A stretch of DNA of 64,000 nucleotides from Rhodamnia argentea (Eukaryota; Streptophyta; Magnoliopsida; Myrtales; Myrtaceae). Location: the NCBI RefSeq assembly GCF_020921035.1, contig NC_063155.1, positions 22,189,294 through 22,253,293 on the forward strand, in the 5' to 3' direction. A model generated the notes under the pieces. It saw only the letters and a program-made list of their open reading frames with translations. It was not told the DNA's origin and did not search any database. The number at the start of each line of letters is the position of its first letter. Position 1 is the first letter of the stretch. Made by a program: the position numbers and the translations under genes. Below, piece by piece: positions 1 to 9,800 of this stretch.

Positions 1-477
1 ATATTTAAGTGAGTAGAAAAATTAAAACACTAATTGAAAGCATTAAGCAAAGGAGAATAATATGCCCTATAGTTCTTCTAAGATCAAATTGCTTCGGAGC
101 TTCTTGCTGTCTCAGGAGTTGCTCCATGTTGCCTTGAGCTGTCTGAGGTTTCTGAGTTTCCGATAACTGGCATGGTCGGTTGAGTGCTCATCATTCATCA
201 GTCGCTTACGGTAAATTTATGATCGAGCCGGCAATTCTACATTATGGTTTGCATCAAAAGATGTCCGGAGAACGATGAACAGTAACATCAGATGACTGTA
301 GTTTGCATCTAAAAGGCTTATACAGAGAAATCCAATCAATGCCTGTGACAGAGTTCTAGAGTCCAAAGATGATCCTTTCAAGTATAACTGGTCAGCGATA
401 CAGAGGCTTAACCGATATCTATGTCAGTCCGATGTCATAGAAGAAAATCATCGAGGAACTTCGCAAAACCGACAGCC
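1..477. other. 3' flank of the dsRNA-binding protein gene
   Basis: No gene is seen here. The stretch lies downstream of the stop codon of the minus-strand dsRBD gene and probably holds its 3' untranslated region and polyadenylation region. No clear poly(A) signal was fixed. Confidence 0.4.
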
Positions 478-2096
478 TTAGTCATTTGGGAATTCCAAGC
501 TCGCAGCGACCCATTTGTCATCGGCTATAGGTACCACAGTAATGCCTTCAGGAAATGCGATATCCGGAAAGCCCGAGTAAACCCTTACCCGGTCACATAG
601 CAAGTAGCTCCTTGTCCCTCGGCTCGACCCTGCAAATGGGATTGCCGAACGGCCAAACTCTGCCGGTTTAGGAGAAGTTGAGATGTCCATGGCTGAAGAA
701 ACTTGTGCTTTGGATGAGAAGGAATTATTTCCACCTTCAGCCATTTTCTCTATGCACACTCCTCGACTAGATGAGTCGATCCCGGTGGGGATGGTTTTGG
801 TCTCAGGCTCGGAGTCTCCTACTTCGGCTGAAAATTCGCCGATTCTCTCTGTCAGAACGGAATAAGCAACTCGAGCAGCTTTCATCTCCGCTTGCTTCTT
901 GGAGTTGCCTTCTTTCCCAAGAAATGACTCTCCCCCTACAACGACAGACGACACAAACATTGGACTGTGAGGTCGACCGGTTCTTGTAGTGCTGTAAACT
1001 GGCATGGGTAACCCTTCTCTTTGTGCTAGCTCCTGTAAGAGATTCTTGTGACAATCCAAGACATCCTGAAGGCAAAGATCAAAGGGCATACAAAATTTAT
1101 CAAGAACCTACGGAGATTATGACGTGGATTAGATTTGCGACGGTGAAACAAGCACCGCAACACAGGAGTATCGCATGGAGAACTTCACCTCTTGAAATCT
1201 ATCGGCCGATAACAACATCAGAGCAACCTCAGCAGCAGCGTGCTCGGCTTCCTTCAAAGTGTTGAAGGATCGAGGGCTTTCGAATGTACATCCATCAACT
1301 ACAGCTGTGGCCTGAAATCGACGGGCATGAGGCGGTCCATCACATGTACAGGAATATACAGGCAAACAGAGATTTCTCCGCTGAGTATAATTCTGCAGGT
1401 GGCTCTTGCACTGGTTTTTCAAATCTATAAACGTAAGGTGGGTCAGCGAAAGCAGAACTAGTCATACAAGATAGCAAGCTCTATCCTCGATCAAGAATAA
1501 ATGGACTAATCGGTTGATGATCATGCAGCAAGATTGATCAGCAGAACTAAGTGTTCAGATCAAGAAATGAGATGCAGTAGATGCTTCAGCCCTCTTAACT
1601 TTTTTGTAGCAACAATCTTGGTCCAGAGTTTTCCTAGCGATTGCATCAGCACTTCTCCTTTCTTGTGATTCAATCGACGGTCGGAGGATTACAATAAGAA
1701 CAGACTAAAATAGAGTAAAGACACGGAATTGGCAGAGTCCCCTTTTCTGTTCTTGGTCCAAAGAGTCCATACCGAAGAAATGAAAGTTGTGGAGAGAAAC
1801 TACCCTCACCGCTGCCCAAGAAACCGAGTCCCTTCGACTTGGTTTCAGGGAAATCGTCACGGTTGTCGTCTTGATCATTGTGATTGCCGTCGGACAGTCG
1901 TACGATCTGCTGTTTTGCAGCGGTGGAAGAATCATTGGCGCTTGGCTTTCCCTCTGCCCGAATTCAGAAGCGATGAACATCGGACAGAACATGAGTAACA
2001 CGGAACACAAGCTTCGACACAACTGTTCACGACCGTAAAACACACTCGAAAGCTAATACATGTAAAAGCCCTGGAACAAACCGAGCACAGGGACTA

Positions 2097-2131
<35 letters not shown>

Positions 2132-2375
2132 CTTTACTCAGGTGCTTACCTGGAGGCGAAGGCGAAGGAGAGAGGGAAAGGAAAGCGAGCTTGGCAGCTT
2201 CGTCCTGGGCGCGCCTGGAAGTATCAGAGGCGGTGGGAGAGTCGAAGGACTGGCCGTTGACGGAGACGGAGGACCGGAAGCGTGGCCTGTGCTCTGGTCC
2301 GTCTCTGACCGTGGAGTACCTCGGCAATCCCCATTTCCTTGCCTGGCACTCCTCCTGCAACTTGCACTTGTACAT
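478..2375 (-). CDS. Double-stranded-RNA-binding protein with three dsRBDs (DRB family)
   Basis: Three coding exons on the minus strand: 2375-2150, 1424-1189 and 1065-478 (226+236+588 nt, 349 aa). Donors are GTAAGC and GTGAAG; acceptors are TATAG and TTCAG. Each exon carries one dsRBD. Exon 1 covers residues 1-70 (starts MYKCKLQEEC, ends in a DEAAKLAFL helix). Exon 2 covers about 78-150 (LPVYSCTCDGPPHARRF). Exon 3 covers about 157-228 (LLQELAQREGLPMPVYST, with a KKQAEMKAARVAY helix). The remaining 120 residues are low complexity with no known domain. Plant DRB proteins bind dsRNA and assist DICER-LIKE enzymes in small-RNA production. The second and third domains resemble the two dsRBDs of DRB4/DRB1-type proteins, so the first is extra compared with Arabidopsis DRB1-5. 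The exact DRB subgroup is not certain. The start is the ATG that opens the first dsRBD. Confidence 0.88.
2103..2130. repeat. (GA)n microsatellite
   Basis: An uninterrupted GA run just inside intron 1 of the dsRBD gene, 20 bp beyond the exon 1 donor. Confidence 0.95.
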
Positions 2376-3369
2376 GCTTTCTCTCTCTCCCCCCCAAACC
2401 AGAAGAAGAAGAAGAAGAAGAAGAGAGGTTTACTGAGGAGCGTGCTTTATTGGCGCGAAGGCGATGCGTTTCGCGTGACGAAGAGTATTAAAAAAAAAAA
2501 CCATTAAGTGCATCCATCGCTGGATGCTACGAGCTCCACGTGGATCCGACACTATTTAACGGTTAGGATGAATTTGGCTTACTGTATTAGGTGCGCCCGA
2601 TAGCTTTTCATTTCCTCACTGGCTCAAACGGACGGGGCATGTGAAAAGCGCGAGTCGTACGAAAATTCTCGTCTCGATCCTCATCCGCTGGATCAAATTC
2701 ATTATAGTTGTTTGACCGGATTCGTTTGTAAAAATACCATGGCCAACATGACATAATTAATTAATGATATAATAACTATTTAATGCTAAGGACGTTTTGG
2801 CTATTAAAATTTACAACTCCTATCATGATTAATGATTTGAGTTTCGGTTAGCAAATATTATAACCCTTATGAAGATGTAATATGCTTTGATGGAAGGCAC
2901 GCATTGAATATGCTTATTAATAGCACATAGAAAGAGTCCGGTCTTCTCTCGACCCAACACAAGGAAAGTTGTATTATATCCTATAAAGTACGTTAAGAGA
3001 CAAGCGGGTAAGGGAAAGAAACCATATTTCTTCATTTTCTCTTAGTTTTGCAACAATAGAGAAGTTTTGGATGTTACTTTCTCAAGTTTATTGCTTTTGA
3101 AGATTATTGCTATGGATAAAGGTATGCCTTAATCTCTCTAATCTTCATTCTATAATACGGAATTTTCGCATAAAAGATGTTATCACAACAGATCCATGGT
3201 TATATCAATCTTGGACCAAGTTCCCGACAAGATTTCTCAAAGTGATAGATTTGTTCCGAAGGGCGTACACCACGCATTCAATTAATTGGCAAGATGGGTC
3301 AAATTTGTATAGGAGATCACTGATTGGCCCTAATTGTACGATTGGGTATGATCAAATTGAGGTGATCAA
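2376..3369. other. Upstream region of the dsRBD gene, no further gene seen
   Basis: Holds an AGA-trinucleotide run at 2401-2424, immediately upstream of the dsRBD start codon and presumably in its leader. AT-rich DNA follows. Short open frames here have no recognisable domain and no supporting splice pattern. Confidence 0.5.
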
Positions 3370-4330
3370 ATAGAGCTAAAGTTTGGAACCAACCTTGCGA
3401 GTCTCAATTCAAAAATCTGTGAACCAGCAATCGAATCGGCTAGATTTGGAACCTAACCGGTCGGTTCCATATTCTACCCCGAATCCGAGTAGTTTCGGTT
3501 TGTTAACAGTTTATAAATATAGCAAGATTTAATGTATTTCAATGAAGCTGTCTCGGTTAAGCAACGGTGCACATATTATCTTCGAAACTCAAAGAAGTAG
3601 TCTCCAAAGTAGTAGAGTCACTTTCGTTTATTTTTAGAATATATCTAAAGCACCCATTGGGCTGGTTGAAAGGGTTATTCTACCAAGGGATGATCGGTTC
3701 CTGAGTGGTCGGGTTCCCACCCGGGAACCGGGAATCGGACCCTTCCGGAATCGAGGACCAATCCACTAGGTTTTAGAACAGGACCGGATCAATCTGGTTC
3801 CTAAATGGGTCGATAGAACCGTTGGAACGTTCTTTTTTTTTTTTTTAGCATGTCATCCATAATCCATTGTGAAAAGCTAGCGTAAGTGCCTGAGGTTTGT
3901 GGATGTAGGGTACAAACCGAGGACGGCGTTCTTGATAGGAAGGTTTGTGAAGGATTATGTTTTTTTTTACAGATTTGTAAGAAATATACAAAAAAAAAAA
4001 AGGGTTCGATCCAAGTTAGCAGTTCCATTTATGGAACCGGGAACCGGATAAAAAATCATCGGTTCCAATTTTTTGAAACTAGGAACCACCTAGAACCGGC
4101 CAAATCAGTCTAGTTCGTGCAATTCCCGAGCCGAACAGTTCCTTTTGCTCACCTTTAGTTATACTGAGGTGAATCAGCTTTGAACCGGTCTCGGGTAAAA
4201 TCTCCTATTCAAAATCGACTATCGAGACCCTATCCGACTTAAACTGGTTCTCAATTTCTAGACCCAAAAGCCAGACCGATTCCCTAATTGAAGTGAATTT
4301 GATGCTCACGCTAGGACGGTGGAAACTAGC
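3370..4330. repeat. GGTTCC/GGAACC-rich degenerate repeat block
   Basis: The motif GGTTCC or GGAACC, often extended to GGAACCGG, recurs many times in both orientations. Examples lie near 3460, 3700-3730, 4030-4100 and 4180. The block also has poly-T/poly-A runs (3832-3846, 3991-4001). It codes for nothing convincing. It may be a degraded transposon with internal subrepeats, but no ends or target duplication were found. Confidence 0.45.
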
Positions 4331-4506
4331 ATTAGTAACTCGAGAATTTGTATCTTCCTCAAATAAAAAAGATTATCCCGCAAAATAGCTAACTATATAT
4401 ATATATATTTAATTCCTTCCTCTAAACTTTAATTCTTGGAATCACTTCTCAATTAATCATACCGAAGCCCACTCTTCGCCCTTCTTTCCTGTATTTACCA
4501 TGCGTA

Positions 4507-4731
4507 GGCTCCGTCTCTTTGGTCGAAAATAATTGAGTTGGAATTCATTTTTTCCAAAAATAATTATTTTTATTGCTTTCACAAATTAATAAAAGAAAAA
4601 AGTTTCTATCGTCCATGAAGATATTTAGGCATAAATTCTTATCGATAATAACAAAAAAAATTATTTAATTATTTCAAACAATATAAGCGATCATTCTCGG
4701 GAAAATATTTTTTAAATCATAAAACGGAGCC
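4507..4731. mobile_element. PIF/Harbinger-like MITE, 225 bp
   Basis: The left end begins GGCTCCGTCTCTTTGG and the right end, read on the opposite strand, begins GGCTCCGTTTTATG. The ends match those of the copies at 43847, 46280 and 54161. The interior is AT-rich and non-coding. The flanks are GTA and ATA, so the target duplication has decayed or is only TA. Confidence 0.6.
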
Positions 4732-4994
4732 ATATCTCGATTTCGGATTTATTGCATAGCAGAAGATGCCCCAATTGGCAAACTATGTTCTTGCTCTTCT
4801 GGCGAAACTTGGTGACCAAGTCCGAATTACGGAGCAATCAAGAAGCTTTACTATCATATAACTAAAGTCAAACAAAGTAGTAAGAATGGCCAAAGTTCGG
4901 TACTTGGGTCCCAAGAAAGAAACTCAGAACATAAATATCCGCAAAACCTAATTGGTAATATCCGAAAGTAAATTCAAGAGATACACGACTTGTT

Positions 4995-5000
4995 TATAAA
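4995..5000 (+). promoter_or_regulatory. TATA box of the small CxxC gene
   Basis: TATAAA 37 bp before the ATG at 5037. If used in the normal way, the leader would be only about 10 nt, so the real start site may differ. Confidence 0.45.
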
Positions 5001-5036
5001 CGTGCTAATCCCCTCTTCCTTCTACACTTTGAAGTC

Positions 5037-5355
5037 ATGGAATGGTGCAGCCACTGCTTGAGCTATGTCGACCCGGGTCATGCCGTCACCAAGAGCATGA
5101 AGCATGTACTCCGGTGAGTTGTTTCTCTCCATCTTTGATCGAAACATCGCCCGAAACGGACCTTTTGATTTGCTTCTCTTCCTAAGGGAGTTGCGTTACC
5201 GTTGCAGGCAATGCCCGTGGTGTGGAAAGATTCTATCTGATTGCGAGATTGAAGTCCCCGGCACGAGCAAGAGGAGATCCATGGCGATCGGGGAGAAAAG
5301 CAGGCGAACTCGCGAGGCGAAACTTCGCAAGACCGATGCCGACGGGGTGTCTTAG
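5037..5355 (+). CDS. Small CxxC...CxxC (zinc-ribbon-like) protein, 74 aa, two exons
   Basis: Exon 1 is 5037-5113 and exon 2 is 5208-5355, joined through a GTGAGT donor and a GTTGCAG acceptor with the phase kept (77+148 nt). The protein starts MEWCSHCLSYVDPG. Cys4-x2-Cys7 and Cys28-x2-Cys31 form a plausible four-cysteine zinc-binding ribbon with a 20-residue loop; Cys38 is extra. The C-terminal half is basic and rich in Arg/Lys, which could suit nucleic-acid contact or a nuclear location. A TATA box at 4995 and an AATAAA at 5465-5470 flank it, supporting a real transcription unit. I do not recognise the family and propose no function. The exon join is inferred, not seen in RNA. Confidence 0.6.
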
Positions 5356-5464
5356 CCTCGAAGGAAGGGGAGAGTACCAAAAATCCATTCTTGATACCAC
5401 CGAGGGATGAGAGATCTCTGTATACGTTTCGACACAAATTTCGGCCTTCGAATACCCGTATGTA

Positions 5465-5470
5465 AATAAA
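5465..5470 (+). terminator. Polyadenylation signal of the small CxxC gene
   Basis: AATAAA 110 bp after the TAG stop at 5353-5355. Confidence 0.5.
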
Positions 5471-6199
5471 GGCTGTCTCATTATTTGATTTTGAAACTCA
5501 AGTTATACAGAGTGCAGAAAATATTTACCAGAAGAGGTATGACAGGGGAGCCTGAATGTGAATGGGGGTGTTCTTAGAATTTAGTTCCGACGGCGTATTC
5601 ATAAGACTGGAGGGAACGAATTGAGACATGGGTCGGTGCTCCATCGGCGGCACAGGTCTCAATCGCGTTGGAAAGGAAAATTACCTACGCGACCAGCCAA
5701 AAGCCACACGGGTCGTTCAAACTTCAAAGGGATAAGGAAAAACTATATGAAAAGTCTCAAATCTATTACAGATCAATTCGATTTTAAATATTTCAATTGC
5801 GCAAATTTAATTCTAAATATTCGAAAGAATTTGTTAATTCAAACATAAATCTTTTAATAGTATTAATTTAATTCTAAAATTTTTTAAACAATTTATCAAT
5901 TTAATCCTAAACGTTTTAGTGATTTCTCAAATTAATCCTTTAGGTAAATTTAGCCAAAAATCGCTTAGACGTGACGATCTAATCAGCGCCCGACCATCCT
6001 ACTTAATCCATGTGCCTTTTTTACTATATATATATATTTCCATTTTTTAAAATTGATGTGAAAGTTCAATGGGATCTCCAAAAAAAAAACTCGGTTATGA
6101 ATTTGGTGCATTGAAAACTAGAGCTATGAAGGTGGTCACAGAGTCAAATATTTGGTATTTATACTTTCACAAAAACAAAAAGGAAGGAAGAGAATCCTG
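5471..6199. other. Gene-free AT-rich stretch with a dispersed repeat
   Basis: No gene seen. Positions about 5780-6000 hold repeated phrases of the type AATTTAATTCTAAA / CAATTTAATCCTAAACG, followed by a GACGTGACG segment. Related text recurs at 34.56-34.76 kb and, inverted, at 52.64-52.94 kb. Confidence 0.4.
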
Positions 6200-6688
6200 C
6201 TAGTCAACTGGGCAAAGGGCTATATTTGACTCTTGCCACCGGAGATAATTTATGAGTGCAAAAGCAGTGGCCAATGTGACGAAGCAGCAACAAGAGCTCA
6301 GTCGCCTAGGTTCCCGAGGCAACAGATCCGTATAGATAGATAGATATTCACCGGACTTTACATCGAGAAAATGCATAACGCAGAAAAGAACGCAACGGCT
6401 CATGTGACGGAGGTCTCGAATGATGGAAGGGATGCCTCCAAGCCCTCCAAAACTGAGAGCTAGTCCGTTCATCCATGACTGAGAAGTTCCTTTAACTGGA
6501 GGTGGTTTCCAAGCTTGAAGGATCAAATGGTGTGGCAAGAATGGTTTCCACATCTCCAATGTCGATTCAGAGCCAACTTTCCCATTGTCAACCAAAATCG
6601 CTCGTATGCAGAGAGGAAGCTCCGACTTCAAGCAGTACAAAAGTTGCGTGAGCAGCGACTGTTCTCCCAGCCTGACATAGTCAAACAT
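6200..6688 (-). CDS. Unassigned open frame downstream of NBS1
   Basis: An uninterrupted frame of about 160 codons on the minus strand, 200 bp beyond the NBS1 stop codon. It has mixed composition with hydrophobic stretches near the C-terminus (SSCCCFVTLATAFALINYL). I recognise no domain and see no promoter of its own. It may be read-through sequence of the NBS1 3' region, a relic or a chance frame. The true start is unclear. Confidence 0.2.
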   Translation of the reverse strand: MFDYVRLGEQSLLTQLLYCLKSELPLCIRAILVDNGKVGSESTLEMWKPFLPHHLILQAWKPPPVKGTSQSWMNGLALSFGGLGGIPSIIRDLRHMSRCVLFCVMHFLDVKSGEYLSIYTDLLPREPRRLSSCCCFVTLATAFALINYLRWQESNIALCPVD

Positions 6689-6888
6689 CGAGTTAATTGT
6701 TTGTGTCTACAACTGCATATATCCATGCCTATGTGGGTGTTTGAAACACGTAAAACATTCGCGTCTGAAACATGACTCAAAATTACAAGCCATGACGACC
6801 GACATGAACCTAGTGCTTAATATTTCTCAAGTGTTTTCCTTAACTTTCACAATGTCCTTAGAAATAGCATCAGCAATATTTACCCAGG

Positions 6889-9800
6889 TCAACTATGCGT
6901 AAGAAGCCTGCGAAGGGAACCCGCAACCCCACGCTTTCTTCCCTGCACAATTAGAAATGGTCAGTTCTCAGCCATCTCCCTCATTCATCTTCAGTATAAG
7001 TGGTTCACCTTATCATTATTAAATAGGTCTTCTGCCATGGCTTCCATCTGTTTCCTCTTCTTTTCTTCCCTGACTGATTCCTCCAGTTGTTCATTTCCGT
7101 AGTCTGATTCCCTACACCACAAAATATGAATTATGCGAGGATTAATGTGATATAGGCCTTGACAAGGCAAGCGGCTAAAATTTATTAAGGGCAAGGTACT
7201 TACTTGTAGGGAAACTTTGAAAATGGAACAAGATTGTCAAAACTATTCCCCGATGGAGTATTTTTCTAGAATCAAATTGCAGCACAAAATTAGGCACATG
7301 CATACCCAAAATCCAGCAAACCAAATCTGCCACAAAATGCCAACATATGCCTAACTTGCAACTTGCTGTGGGAAGGAAAAGATAGTACTGGCAACTACAA
7401 ATATTGTCACTTTTATAAGCCAAGACAGGGCCAACAAACTTTTATTCCGTCAGGAATGTGCAAAGCAACATAAGGTGCCCAACTATGAATAAACCACTAG
7501 GTTGTAATTAAGATCACAAACAGCATAAATGGCAACAAAATACACAACTTAGAATCTCCACTTGCTGCATAGATTGGAAACCGTACCTAACTTGAAAATT
7601 AAATAGTAGAGGCATAAATGAATCGGAGTATGAATACCTTTCTAAAGCATTTAAAGTTTACTCCAGAGCCATCCACAGAGCTTATTGCAGGTAAAGTAGT
7701 GCGCCTGACTATTAAATCCTGGCTATAGATAATATCTGAAGATCCTTCAGCAGACTCATCAGTTCTGTCACTTTTGATCACAATGTTGTTGTTGATGCAC
7801 TCGCGCATAGCATGGTCATCTTCTGATACAGCTACAACACAATTTCTGGAAGCCTTTCCTGAATCTTTAGGCATGGTTGGTTTTTCTAGATGAACAGGCG
7901 AAGTTGGATGCATTGATGTGGCAGTTCTGTCACATTTAGCCACAATGTCGTCGCAGCTGTACTTATTTCCCACAGCATCGTCATTTTCTGAGTCAGCTAC
8001 AACACCATTTGGGGAAGCTTTTCCTGAATGGTTAAGCACAGCGTGTTTCTCTAGATGAACAGGGGAAGCAACATGCATCGACGTAGCAGTTTCATCGTCC
8101 GCCTCTGAGTCAGCTACCACTGTCTCGTCCGTAGAGCAGGAAGACGAAACAATCACTGGAAAAAGGACAGAATTGACCATTAATGCATACTATGACTCAG
8201 AAGTGGCAAAGAATTTCACACTAAAACAAAATTATTCATTGTTTGATATTCTGTCTCATGAGTAGTGACTAGTTGTTCCATATAGCAGCATACAAACCCT
8301 CCCCAGACTTTAGATATAACAATGTTACTGCACGACCAAGCGCAACTACACAGATATCCATAGCTGTCAGTCTCCTATCTCAAATCTCACGAAACATGGT
8401 CAGGGACACAAGGTACCTGGAAACAGTCCTGTGCATCTTTCTATTGTTTTGATGAAATAGGGATGAGTGCACTGGATGTCCTAAAACTTGTTACGAAAAT
8501 GCGATTGAATCCTAAAACTTTTAAAAAGTGCAATCAAATCCTAACACTTGTCAAGTTGGTGCAATCGAATCCCACAACTTCTTAACATTTTCCGTTTGTC
8601 AAGTGGGGCGGAATTAATGGAAGGACTTCATTCCACCAACTTGACAAGTTTTAGGACTTGATTGCACTTTTTGAAAGTTTTATGACTCAATTGCACCATC
8701 GTGACAAGTTTTAAGACTTCCGGTACACTTATCCTGATAAAATATTAATTAATAGGTACAACGAACAGCAGAATGGACTTACATAATTGGAGTACTACGG
8801 ATAGCATAAAATTGAATGCCTCAACATATCGAGTTCAGCAGAATATCTTTTATAGTTTATGTAGCTTATCAACAAAACGGTAGAACGCCTTCCCCCACAA
8901 TTATAGATATTTCATAGTTATCTTTTCAAATTGAAAGCTTTGTGAAATTAGCAAGTCACCTTTCCAAGCAGCGATAAAACTTTATCCACTGAATGGCATA
9001 ACAAATTAAGAATTTGAATTTCATTCATATGGAAGACAATGGTTCCTCCTAAGTTTCTAGCTGTATTTCAGATTTACTTCTTTGGGCTATTGTTTGCCAA
9101 TCTTATCTAGCATCTCTTCAACTACTTGGGATGGCTTGACATAGTAGATCAGACAGCCCAGGAAACCCTGAATTTTGTGGGAAACATCAATTTGGTACTT
9201 TCTAACAGTCTAAACTCTGCATCAGAGGTCAACGAGGAGTTTCAACCAAAGGATATTGAAAGAACTTCTAAAATCTGTTCAATCACTTTCTCTTTCTTCT
9301 CGGCTCTTATCAAGAGCCCAGTAGCTCACAAGATTGAGCCCACTGAATTCTGTCCTGTTAAAATCACACAATTTGTATTCAGAGCCATTGGCAACATTAA
9401 AGTTAGCCCACCAGCCTTCCCATGTTCAGCTTTTATGGTAATTTTCCAAGGAAAAATAATATACACTAAAGTAATGCTAACTGATAAGGGTGTCGGCTGA
9501 TGTCAACAAATTGTGTAAATATATACCAATATAGACGGATAAGTAGTTTGAGTGCGTAATAGTGCATTTCTTTTGACATTGTATCGTCAAATTATTATTC
9601 AAAGGCCTTACCAGCTGGTGATATAAGTGAGGAAGTGTCCAGATGCCCAGACAAAACAGCGCAGACCAAATCCAGTTCATTAACTCTAAACAATAAACTG
9701 ACTTTGCTGGAGCGACTATCAACAGTTCTTCTAGGCATAACATACACAACTTGCTTATTCTCAAACTCCGATGCCTACAATACAAGCAAAAGGCGTGTAT

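Noticed and set aside
2101..2507. Plus-strand frames over the start of the dsRBD gene
   Set aside because: Low-complexity Arg/Glu repeats made by GA and AGA runs, antisense to a well-supported dsRBD exon.
3370..4330. LTR retrotransposon
   Set aside because: The GGTTCC-rich block has no visible paired LTRs, primer-binding site, polypurine tract or gag/pol remnants.
9126..9500. 124-codon plus-strand frame inside an NBS1 intron
   Set aside because: Antisense to the NBS1 transcript, with no recognised domain, promoter or splice partners. It might be a transposon remnant but nothing supports a gene.
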